Made by a program: the position numbers and the translations under genes
Source of the DNA: Cycas panzhihuaensis
Lineage: Eukaryota > Cycadophyta
NCBI GenBank assembly: GCA_023213395.1
Contig: CM041465.1
Span: 207,769,741-207,833,740, forward strand
DNA: 64,000 nt
Direction: 5' to 3'
The notes under the pieces: generated by a model
The model's database searches: none
Told to the model about the DNA's origin: nothing
Seen by the model: the letters and a program-made list of their open reading frames with translations, nothing else
Shown here: positions 54,587 to 64,000 of the stretch, in pieces
Layout: each line of letters starts with the position of its first letter
Numbering within the stretch: position 1 is the stretch's first letter

Positions 54587-54780
54587 ACCAACTTGCATTT
54601 CCACCAACCTATGCTTATATCTATGCCAACTTATACCTAAGTTTGTGCCAACCTACACTTATACCTGTGTTAATCTACGCTAATGCTTTTTCCAACCTAT
54701 ACATCTATTTATGCTAAGTTGCATAACTACCTTCAAATGTTCTTTGTGCCAACCTATAAACATATCAACTTCCACCAATT
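54587..54780. repeat. Degenerate short tandem repeat (CCAACCTA words)
   Basis: CCAACTTGCA, CCAACCTATG, CCAACTTATACC, CCAACCTACAC and CCAACCTATAC recur every 20-25 bp, mixed with TATACCT. The array is too diverged for an exact unit. Confidence 0.6.
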
Positions 54781-55477
54781 ATATCCTTCAGTAATGTTTT
54801 CATCAACCCTTGCCATGGACATGAGTTGGGCCAAGTACCTTTTTGTACTTCATTCTAAGCTATCCATCAAGCAAAATGTAGAACCAAAATAACCAATTTG
54901 CATTATCATAAATATTGCAAATTTGCATGGTTATGGATAAAAGTGATAGGTTAGTGCCAATATGTCCACGTGCTCTAATCTCTTAACATAAATATTTACT
55001 AATATTTGTGAGTGCTCAAAAGTAGAGAATTGAATAATAGAATGTTCTCTTATCTTTAAAAAGCAAATTTTCATAATGATTGTTAGTCCCCAACTTATTT
55101 AACTTATCTTTGTAATCTGGATCCTCTTCAAGACTTACGTCCTTGAGTGATTACAGGATCTTGTTAAATATAAACCTACTTTTCTCAAAACAACCCTACA
55201 CATATTATCATGGATTTTTTAGTTCTCAAACCTCATAACATAAACATAATGAAATCTTGCTTTTGTATATGCTTGCTCCTATGGAATTGTCCATTTTTTT
55301 AAGCCATGCAAAATTGATGAATCAAAATGTTCCTTTGTCAATCTCATAATTAGATTTTTGATAATATATGATTTTGCTCTTTCCTACCATTTATTGATGA
55401 GTATCTAGATTGTTGAAATGTTTGCAATTCCCTTTGATGTATATCATTGTCATCCCTAAGAGGATGCGTATTTAGTT
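54781..55477. other. Spacer, nothing recognised
   Basis: AT-rich, with no coding or repeat signal beyond its composition. Confidence 0.4.
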
Positions 55478-55633
55478 ACACTTAGTTTATTGATCTTCAA
55501 GGTCATCTGTTATATTGCTTATGATTGCAAGCCCTCTTTATACTTGCAACACAATACACTTAGTTTATTGATCTTCAAGGTCATCTGTTATATTGCTTAT
55601 GATTGCAAGCCCTCTTTATACTTGCAACACAAT
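55478..55633. repeat. Perfect 78-bp tandem duplication
   Basis: Two units, 55478-55555 and 55556-55633, both beginning ACACTTAGTTTATTG, look identical throughout. The unit length is a multiple of three, which makes a small frame repeat itself, but there is no sign that it is a gene. Confidence 0.93.
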
Positions 55634-56940
55634 ATAAACCTAACTTTTTGTAGATTAACCACTCTAATGGTTATGTGATACAAGATGAGTTGATGGTCGG
55701 TGGACACCAACCCACTCTTATACATATTTTGAGGATTTTAATAAAATGAGGCAGCCACTGGGGGAGGGGACCATATAATTCTCAAAAATCGTTATTAAAA
55801 GGATAAGGTTGTTATTGGTTGTTTTTTCTCGATTTTCCTTCATCTTGGATCTCCTTGAATGAAAATAGCAACTTCATTTATTTTGGAAAGAGGGTCTTAT
55901 TTTCTTCTAGGGGGGATGCAAAATCAAGGTATATGAAGAAAAGATTGATGGAATTTATGGTATTCATTTTGAAAGACGAGTCTTAGCAAACAAATTGGGC
56001 AAAGGAGAAAAACAATTTTGGGGTTTCTCTTTCAAAGATTTGATCTCCCATAATCTTCTCGGCATGCTATCATAGACCTACCTACTCAGATGACCAATTA
56101 TCATAGTCCAAGAAGGTTTATGACTTAGTCTCAATGGAATTCACCAAAAATTTTTCAAGGAGACCAACACCCAATTGTCTAGATGACTTGAATTTGCAAA
56201 GGCTTTCCAATTGTTTAATACACAACAAAAGAATTGTCCAAATAAATTGACAAATCCAAGACGCAAAGGTGGTTAACAATTACATTTCTTACTGCTAACA
56301 ACTCATACAAGAGGAACAATAAACAATACCATAACATTTACCATAAGAACAATATACCAGAGATATAAATAAGAAAAAAGCCAACTAACCAAATTGCTTC
56401 TGATGGATTCACCATCCAACCATTCACTATCTACAAAGGAAAGTGCCCTCAAGCTAGAGCACATAATATGAAAGTAGGAGTACTAGTAGTTCTCTCTTCA
56501 CACAATTGCCCCCAAGCTATCCTATCAAGAAGATGCCTTGTTGCAATCTTTTTATTTTCAAGTCGTTACAAGTTTGTTGTTGCAATCTTTTCCTCACTAT
56601 AATGAAATAGAGGAGCCAATCTCAATCCATGCACATCAAAACAACCAAGGGGAACCTCACCCAACTAAAGTTTACTCAATCTACTGCTGCAAATTTCATT
56701 CACTACCGCATGCATTTATTTCCTTGTACATTTTTCTCATATATCAAGACAAAACTAGAAATATCATACCAGTTATGGATCCTTGCTAGATTAATCTTAT
56801 TAAACTACCTCACTATGTCTCTTACATGCTAATAACCATGCATGTGTTCACATTGCTAACTCATCTCAATGGTTGTGTGTTTCATACCACACAACTCACT
56901 AACAATGAAATTGTGAATTCCTATATAATCGGCCTTACTT
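55634..56940. other. Spacer, nothing recognised
   Basis: Short frames only (for example 56538-56832 +), none with a motif. No LTR ends seen. Confidence 0.4.
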
Positions 56941-57365
56941 CAAGGCTCAAGGGAAGCAACCACCCAACATCCTTGCTCATAAAATAGTCATCAAGGAGAG
57001 CATCCAACTCAACATCCTTGCAAATCAAAGAACTATGGGGAGCAACCACTCAACATCCTTGTTCTATCAATCAAAATCAAAACATAGGGGAGGAACCACT
57101 CGACATCCTATCTCATATTGTAGTTTTAACACCAATAACAGTAGTCCAATGGGATTAAAGATGCAATTCACACACATGTTCATGACATAGCCCAATCATG
57201 CCCCTTCACACGTTTGGTAGTGCTCACCAAGAGTATATGAAACAATCAATATCAAACTGTAGAAATCTCATGAAGTACAAACCAAACAGGGGAGATACAC
57301 TCAACCCAAGATCTTTTAGTCAAACCCAAGGCATAAGGGAGCAACCACTCAACATCCTAGTTTAT
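56941..57365. repeat. Degenerate repeat with GAGCAACCACTCAACATCC
   Basis: Variants of this 19-nt phrase occur near 56953, 57002, 57038, 57090 and 57338. The spacing is irregular, mostly 35-50 bp, with more diverged text between. Confidence 0.7.
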
Positions 57366-58365
57366 TTAGTCACATTTGTAAAATCATTTCTGGAGTCATA
57401 TTTCTAGCTCTAAAATCACATATTGTCTAGTAACACCAAATTCAAAACTATCAAAACAAGTCTACAACTTCCTTTACCTTCTCAGCCTGGTAATTTGTAT
57501 GCTCAAAAGAGTAATCAGTCTTTTTAATTCACTTTCTTGTTCATCATAGAGGGACATGCCAAAACTTTGTTCTCCTCCTCTCTAGGATTCTTCCTACATT
57601 CCTCCTTTGCTCTGTGTGTACTACCTATTCATATTCCCCACCTTTAGGATGAGTCGTTACTTTCTAACCATTCTTGGCAGTTGATTTAACGTGGATTCAT
57701 CGACCAATTAGAGAGTTCTAGCTTGATTTGTGAAGATCAGCCTTGCATTTCTTTGTTTGCATGTTTCCACACCCATTTGAATATCCTTTACTACTTAGGA
57801 GCTCAGTTGTGGGTTTGTGTGCAATGCCCCTTTGTATTTTACTCATTCCTGCTCATGTGAGCAATCCATTTGTATTTTGCAGTTCGCAATTTCAAAAACA
57901 CGTGCCCAAGTGCTATTCGCTCGCTTACTCATTTGTGAACTTGCAAACTCCACTTTATACAATTAAATGAACTTAACACTTACTTCAAAACTCTATAACT
58001 TTTCATTCTGGAGTCAATTTTTAGTCATCCACTCCTTGTTAGAATGTTGAAGATCTTCTCTTCACTTTAGTTGATTCACCGTTAGCAAACTTTCATGTTG
58101 ATCTATTGGAATTATACCTGAAAGAAAATCAAATAGGTATCTAACAACTATCACCTACCCCTTACATTTGTTTTTGCCCCCTTCGTTCATATCATTTACT
58201 CTTTCGTATATACTACCCATCTAAAGCAATCTGATTGGCTTTTGTATTATGCAAGCCACAATAAAACAAAGGTTACATCATGCAAAGCATTAGAGTAAAA
58301 GGTCTAACATTTCGCATCATATCATATCATAATCAAACTGCCTATTCTAAGAAATACAAAATGGT
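57366..58365. other. Spacer, may include outer part of the Gypsy-E 3' LTR
   Basis: No gene recognised. The left edge of the Gypsy-E LTR cannot be fixed because its partner at the right end of the window is cut off or too diverged. Confidence 0.35.
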
Positions 58366-58655
58366 GCATCCTCATACTTGGTGGAGTATGAAATAAACTT
58401 TCACCTTACAAGGATGAACAAGAAAATAAAATGGTAATGGCACACCCTCACACTTGGTGGAGCATGAAAGAAGCTTCCACCTTACATAGGGTGAACTATG
58501 AAAAGAAATGAATAATATTTACATTTATACAAAATTATGAAGAAAAGGATAATTTACATATACACATAATTATGAGACAATCTATCTAAAGAGAGAATAT
58601 AAGCTCAAGTCATTAGTCACCTTAGAGTTGGGCCATGACATCCCCCTCCCTTTAA
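58366..58655 (-). repeat. Gypsy-E 3' LTR (inner part) and polypurine tract
   Basis: On the minus strand a polypurine run AAAGGGAGGGGGA (58641-58655) is followed by TGTCATGGCCCAACTC, a start typical of plant chromovirus LTRs. A tandem pair of about 70-75 bp lies inside it (near 58366-58505; phrase CTTGGTGGAGTATGAAA / CTTGGTGGAGCATGAAA). The outer limit is not determined. Confidence 0.65.
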
Positions 58656-58880
58656 AAGATACATCTTACTGGCATACTTCGATATATTGCAAATAATTGT
58701 TGACACTATTGTATCATGTCTTTTTCAAGTTCCCATGTAGCTTCTTTTGGGGTCAAGTGTTGCCATTGCACTTTCACCTATTGATGACTTTATTTCTCCA
58801 CACCTTCTCTCTACTATCCAAGATTTTGAAAGGTTCTTCTTTAAAATACAAACTTGGTCCTACTAAAGGTCAATCCAATC
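58656..58880 (-). pseudogene. Gypsy-E chromodomain remnant
   Basis: After the integrase the minus strand encodes RRCGEIKSSIGESAMATLDP and KRSYMGT, which align by pattern with the Ty3/Gypsy chromodomain end (...VQW....EATWE). A stop interrupts the final helix. In related elements this domain guides integration to marked chromatin. It places Gypsy-E among chromoviruses, unlike Gypsy-D. Confidence 0.6.
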
Positions 58881-60270
58881 CAACATGTGCTTTGAATTTG
58901 GTACATATTTCTTTAACAATGAAATATGAAATACATTGTCTACCTGCAAGTGTGGTGGCAAAGCTAGCCTGTATACAACTTACCCACTCCTCTCAAGGAT
59001 TTCAAATGGCCCACAATATCTCAATGCTAGTTTCTTACGTGTGCCTAAACAAAATGCACTATGTTTAGGTCTTAACCTTAAGAATACATGGTCGCAAACT
59101 TGGAATACCATGGTTGTCCTTTTCAAGTCTGCATAACTCTTGTATCTATTTTGTGCCAACTTTAGTTGTTGTTGAATTTTGGCAACCTACTCCTCTGTCT
59201 TTTGTAAAAATTCAAGCCCCATCACGTACATGTCTTCTAAGTTGTTCCAATTGAGTGGTGTGTTACACTTATTGCCATACAATGCCTCAAATGGGATCAT
59301 GTCTAATGAAGAATGAAGTGTATTATTACAAGAAAATTCTACCAATGTAAGTAATCCTCCAAATGTATTGGCCACTCCATGGTAAACATTTGAAGCAAAT
59401 CCTTGAGTACCTAGTCCACTCTTTCTGTTTGACCATCTGACTTTGAATGGTAAGTTGTATTGAAACTCAGCTTTGTTCCCAATGCTCTAAACATTGAGAG
59501 GTAAATTTAGCATCTCAGTCAGAAATAATTACCTTGGGCACATCATGCAATTTCATTATTGTTTCATAAAGATGGTTGCAATGTTTGACATTGTATTGTT
59601 AGAACAGACTTGAATAAAATATGTTGACTTAGTTAATTTAACTGCAACTACCAAGATAGCATCATGCTGTCAATTACTCCTTGGCAGACCTATGATGAAG
59701 CCCATCGATATCATCTCCCATTTCCACTTGAGAATCTCCAATGGCTGTAACAACCCTATTAGGTGTTTATGTCCAGCCTTCACTCTTTGGCACTATAAAT
59801 ATTTTACAACAAAACTCACAACATCTTTCTTCATGCTTGCCCAGTAGCAATGTTTCTTCATTGTTGCATGTCTTATTGTAACAAGGGTGGCCTACGTATG
59901 GTGAGTATCATGAGCTTCGTGCAAGATCAATTCTTTGATTTCTAAGTTTCGCAAAACATGAATAATTTATTGGAATGTCAGCACATCATTCTCCATCACT
60001 TTGAACCCTATAAACTTTCTCAACACCTTGGCGTTTACATTTTCTTGCTCTTGCTACTATTGCAATACGTCTTTTGCTTCGTTGTACTATTCATCTCCTT
60101 CATATGCTTTTAAAACAGAATCAACTATATTAGTTTTGAGCATACTTACTGAGGCAACATGTCATTTCTGACTTAAGGCATCCACCACTTTATTCTCCTT
60201 GCCTTTGATGTAGTGCAATTAAAAATCGAACTTGCTTATATACTCCATCCACCTACACTGACTAGCATTT
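58881..60270 (-). pseudogene. Gypsy-E integrase
   Basis: The C-terminal part reads KLALRYCGPFEILERSG and VDNVFHISLLKKYVP (58900-59050). NNTLHSSLDMIPFEALYGNK lies at 59187-59375. The core near 59500-59740 has KWEMISMGFIIGLPRSN, where the first catalytic Asp is Gly, and VPKVIISD. The HHCC region HHTYVGHPCYNKT is near 59880. Many stops are present. Confidence 0.72.
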
Positions 60271-60600
60271 AATTGTGGCTACGTGAAGATGTGCCAGAGA
60301 CTGTTATGATTAGTGTGAAGTTCAAATCTCCTTCCCAACAAATAGTGTCTCCAAACTTTAAGAGCATGCATCATGGCAATAAGCTCTAAGTTATGGACAA
60401 GGTAATTTCTTTCATAAACTTTTAGCATCCTCGAATCATATGAGACAACTTTTCCACCTTGCATTATCATTGCACCCAACCCTTCAATGCTTGCATCAGT
60501 ACTAACCAAAAAATCAGAATCTAGATTTGACATAAAAAGAATAGGTGGTTTTGTAAGCAACCTCTTCAACAACTGGAATCTCTCCTCGCACAATTCTGTC
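60271..60600 (-). pseudogene. Gypsy-E RNase H
   Basis: LKRLLTKPPILFMSNLDSDF, LVSTDASIEGLGAMIMQGGK (first Asp), YERNYLVHNLELIAMMHALK (Glu) and FELHTNHNSLWHIF, where the usual Asp in TDHxSL is Asn. One open frame of about 104 codons. Confidence 0.83.
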
Positions 60601-61400
60601 CATTCAAATTTAACATTCTTCTTTTACAATGAAGTAATGCGAACTATTATTTTGAAGAAGTTTTTCACATACTCTTTATAATATCCAACAAGTCCCATAA
60701 AACTTCTTACTTCTTGCACATTTTGGGGTGTTGGCCAATCCATGATTATCATTACCTTATGTGGATCAACAGAAATCCCTACTATAAAAATAACACGTCC
60801 TAGGTAATACACTTCTTCCTTATACAACTCACACTTGCAGAATTTGGCATATAGTTTGCGCTCTTGTATTATTTGTAGTACAATCCATAAGTGTTCTCCA
60901 TGCTCTTCCTTTGTCATAGAATAAATTAGTATATCATCAATAAATATGACAACAAATTTATCTAAGTATTCCTGGAACACATTGTTCATCATACACATGA
61001 ATGTTGTTGGTGCACTCATTAAGCTAAATGGCATTACTACAAAATCATAGTGCCCATACCTTGTTCTAAAATCCATCTTGAAAATATCTTCATCCTTTAT
61101 CCTAATCTAGTAGTATCCTAACCTCAAATCAATCTTGGTAAACAATGTTGCACCCTTCATTTGATCGGACAAATCCTCGATTCTGAGCAAAGGATACTTG
61201 ATTTTATTGGAGCTTTGTTCAACTGTCTATAATCAATGCATAGTCTTATTGTTCCATACTTCTTCTTTACAAAGAACATTGAAGCACCCCATGGTGAACT
61301 ACTCAAACCAATGAAACCTTTATCCAACATAGCCACATCATCAATTCAACTAATTCTACTATAGCCAATCTATATGGAGCTTTGGAGACTAACTCCATCC
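60601..61400 (-). pseudogene. Gypsy-E reverse transcriptase
   Basis: MDFRTRYGHYDFVVMPF, LMSAPTTFMCMMNNVFQEYL, KFVVIFIDDILIYS (catalytic pair), YLGRVIFIVGISVDPHKVM and VRSFMGLVGYYKEYVKNF lie in one open frame, 61076-60624. The earlier motifs (61080-61400) are more decayed. Confidence 0.85.
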
Positions 61401-62180
61401 CTAGCACAAGTTCTATGGCATAATCTACATCCCTTTTCGGAAGTAACCTAGGCAATTCATCTGGGAACCCATCTCTAAATTGCTACACTATAGGTATGTC
61501 CTCAAAATTGAGTCCTTTATCCTTTCCTTCTCTATGAACATGGGTTGCATATGCCCTACAACCTTTCCTCAAATATTTCTTCACTTGTGTAGCAAAAATC
61601 TATTGTACAATAAATGGGATCTTCTTCCCTTGAATAATTATAGGCTTTCCCTTATCATACAAATTTTCAATTAATTTCTCATAACAATCAAGTTTAGCTC
61701 CATGGTCCTCCAAGCATTCCATACCAATAATGGCATCATAATCGCCAAATGGCAGAATTTAAAATATGACACATGTGGACCATGTTCCCCACTTCAATGG
61801 GCAAGAAGATACAAACTCTATTACCTCCCTTTTACTATCATTTTCCATGTGAGCAATCCATCTCACCTAATCAAGTTGTACCTTGAGTCTGCACTTTTCT
61901 ACAAACCTAGGATGTATAAAATTATCATTGCTTCTCAAGTCAATTAATAGAATAAGATCTTGTCCATCAATCTTACCTATGGCTTGCACCATTATGAATT
62001 GATGATTGGCTTGTCTTCCTTTGCTCACTACATTTACACACATTTGCCCAACTTCTTGGGCTTCGTCTTCTATTGTAGACTGCAACTCCACATTATGAGC
62101 TCTTCCACTTGTTCTTGCCCTTTGTGGACAACGTGCAACAAAATGCCCTCAATCATTGCATATGTAACATCTTCCTTCAC
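61401..62180 (-). pseudogene. Gypsy-E protease and zinc knuckle
   Basis: The protease at 61867-62091 has DGQDLILLIDLRSNDNFIHP: the Asp-Ser-Gly-like site reads Asp-Leu-Arg-Ser. The knuckle near 62125-62170 reads CYICND*GHFVARC, where a stop replaces one residue of the C-x2-C-x4-H-x4-C motif. The linker 61401-61866 is non-diagnostic. Confidence 0.75.
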
Positions 62181-63260
62181 CCTAATTCCTTGGAACATTG
62201 GTAGATGGTATGTTAGGACTTGCATTGACTTGAGGGTGATTAATGTTCCTCCCATATTTCCTTTTTCCTTTCTAACCAATTGGTTTGTCATGTGATCTTG
62301 CCCATTGCTTCTCACAATGTCTAACCTTATGAATGGCCTCTTCTAAGTCTTGAGTTCAAGAATTTCAATTATGTTTTGAATACCTTCATTCAGCCCATTG
62401 ATGAACCTATGAACCTTCACTTTCCCTTCTTGTGTATAATGTACATATTGCAATAATTCCATGAACTTCCTTTCGTGATCATCAATTGTTCTCCTTCCTC
62501 ATGTTAATTCATGGAAAGCCTTTGTTTTCTTATCATAATACTGCTCCAAGAGATACTTTTGTTTGAAGTACTTTACAAGCATACTCCATCTCAATTCTCT
62601 CTCCCGAAAGCCCTTTACTTTCTTGTGGTGCTCCCACCACAAAGATGCTTTCCTTGTCAAATTGTAAACTACTATCCTCACCTTATCATTCGAGTGAAAG
62701 TCATTCAGACTAAAATATTTTTCAATGTTTAGAAGTCAAGCATTTGCTTCTCCTCCATTTCTGATTTCACCATTGAAAGAAGGGAGTTTTACCTTTCTCA
62801 TCTCTTATTGGAGTGTATTCCTCCTCCTGCTTTGTTTCCTTCGTCTTGTCCCTGACCTAGGTGTTTCATCTGAAGATGGTGTACTAGAGGAATGATGTTA
62901 TTTGCTACAATCTCTAGCTCTCCTTCTAGTTCTTCTACTCAAATGCTCCTTAGTGGATAACTCATGTAACCAACTCCTTCCGTTGCTCCATTTGTTCTGA
63001 ATTCTTTCAAACCTTTCTTGCTCAATCATTCGCTATATGTTATGAAGCATTGTCTCATGGTTTCTTAAGATCCTTTCATTATCCTCCTTGTAACTCATTA
63101 GTTGTTCTTGTAATTCCAAAATAGTTTTTAGCATGGCCATTGAAACTTCAATCTGTGGACAACCTCTGAGTCATGGAATCTCTTCCACCTCCATTTCTTC
63201 AAAATTTACATCTCCTTGCCCTTCCTAATCCATTTTGGAATCATCTCCAAATCTGTCCAT
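62181..63260 (-). pseudogene. Gypsy-E gag
   Basis: The start at 63260 reads MDRFGDDSKMD. The N-terminal part is acidic and then coiled-coil-like (ILELQEQLMSYKEDNERILR). The capsid part reads VRIVVYNLTRKASLWWEHHK, LRWSMLVKYFKQKYLLEQYY and DDHERKFMELLQYVHYT. About five stops and no clear frameshift up to 62330. Confidence 0.78.
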
Positions 63261-64000
63261 TCCCTACTCAAGTTAAGATTTGCACCCCAACTTTGTAATC
63301 TGTCAACGATTTAACAATGTTGCTACTTATGCAACCATAATAACAAAATGGACAACATTGCAATTTGTACAACCCTAACAACAATTTGGATGAACCTACA
63401 ATTAACGCAACCCTAACAACAATTTGGATGAACCTACAATTAACGCAACCCTAACAACAATTAAATAATGTTACAATGTTTGGAAACCTGCACAGCAACT
63501 TGTTTATGTTTCAATGTTTAAAACTTTGGGCAGCAACTAAATAATGTTGCTATTTGTCAAACCCTAGCAACAGTCTTGTCAATGTTGCGATTCAAAAAGC
63601 CTGACAACAAATTATCAACAAGACAACTTGAGAATTCCTAGCTGCATTCCAACAACAATGAAACTCAAGAAATCTATTTACACTTTAATGCATGAAATCT
63701 ATCCATAATATAAAATTCCTATCAGATATGCACTTAGGGAGATCATGGCAACAATTTACCAATAATATAATCTATAAAAACCTAGCAACAATCTATTAGT
63801 ACTACAATCTATAAAACTTGGTAGGAATCTTGTCAATTCTACAAATTACCAACTCTATTGAAAAATCTGTGCTGAAATCAGTTTGTTATGACCTACCAAC
63901 AATTTGCAACTTCAAGTCTGCTAATTAACGAACTTGAAACCTGCAATCTGGAATCTGCCAATTCAACAATCAATCAACAATGCAATCTACCAACAACTCT
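63261..64000. other. Gypsy-E 5' flank, probably leader and LTR, low complexity
   Basis: No coding region. AACCCTAACAACAATTTGG-type phrases recur. A 38-bp unit is repeated about 2.3 times at 63371-63460. I could not find a convincing primer-binding site or LTR edge before the window ends. Confidence 0.45.
63371..63460. repeat. 38-bp tandem repeat
   Basis: Units starting AACCCTAACAACAATT at 63371, 63409 and 63447 (partial). The first two are almost identical. Confidence 0.88.

Noticed and set aside
54587-54780. Possible CRISPR-like or other regularly spaced array
   Set aside because: Units are degenerate, spacing is irregular, no conserved spacer/repeat pattern exists, and the genome is a plant.
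55490-55678. A small protein with an internal 26-residue repeat
   Set aside because: The repeat is fully explained by the 78-bp DNA tandem duplication; there is no other coding evidence.
58697-59068. A 123-codon plus-strand frame
   Set aside because: It is antisense to the Gypsy-E integrase C-terminus and chromodomain, which have clear family motifs on the minus strand.
63361-63470. Interstitial telomere repeat
   Set aside because: AACCCTAAC occurs within a 38-bp unit but there is no uninterrupted TTTAGGG array.

Overview
The window looks like intergenic or intronic DNA from a large plant nuclear genome, most likely a seed plant with old, slowly purged repeats such as a conifer. That assignment is inferred from the plant-type LTR retrotransposons, a plant-type L1 LINE with an RNase H domain, the low gene density and the AT-rich spacers. 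There are no bacterial genes, operons, rRNA or tRNA genes, and no CRISPR array.

Layout, using names local to this annotation. Copia-A (+, about 233-5063) is an old broken element. It is interrupted by Gypsy-A (-, 2752-4859) and then by Gypsy-B (+, 5064 to about 17340). Gypsy-B in turn carries a full-length LINE (-, 6294-12836, 16-bp target duplication) and Copia-B (+, 13062-16980, 5-bp duplication ACAAC). A 5' LTR plus leader of another element follows (Copia-C, -, about 17345-18121). Copia-D (+, 18718-25704) is complete with two LTRs. A Gypsy-type LTR relic (Gypsy-C) starts at 26559. Copia-E (-, 27493-44966) is a 17.5-kb span because Gypsy-D (-, 32641-43218) landed in its leader. Copia-F (-, 45705-50930, duplication TTTTC) is complete. 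From 50931 to about 58300 lies low-copy-looking spacer with one convincing exon of a host gene (52430-52664, minus). Gypsy-E, a chromodomain Gypsy element (-, about 58366 to beyond 63260), fills the right end.

No element looks able to move by itself. All have stops, frameshifts or lost catalytic residues, but their order of insertion can be read from the target duplications. The least damaged coding capacity is the RNase H-integrase part of Gypsy-D.

The most interesting signals are: (1) Gypsy-D, which has four CCHC knuckles in Gag, two further Gag-like modules between protease and reverse transcriptase, an extra 3' ORF and a GTAC-rich tandem array; (2) a 20-nt leader motif shared by three Copia elements, whose palindromic core shows a compensatory change and which lies 250-370 nt upstream of gag; (3) strong palindromes in the U3 of several otherwise different Copia LTRs; (4) a 141-bp tandem pair in the LINE 5' UTR. 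All comparisons were made by eye.
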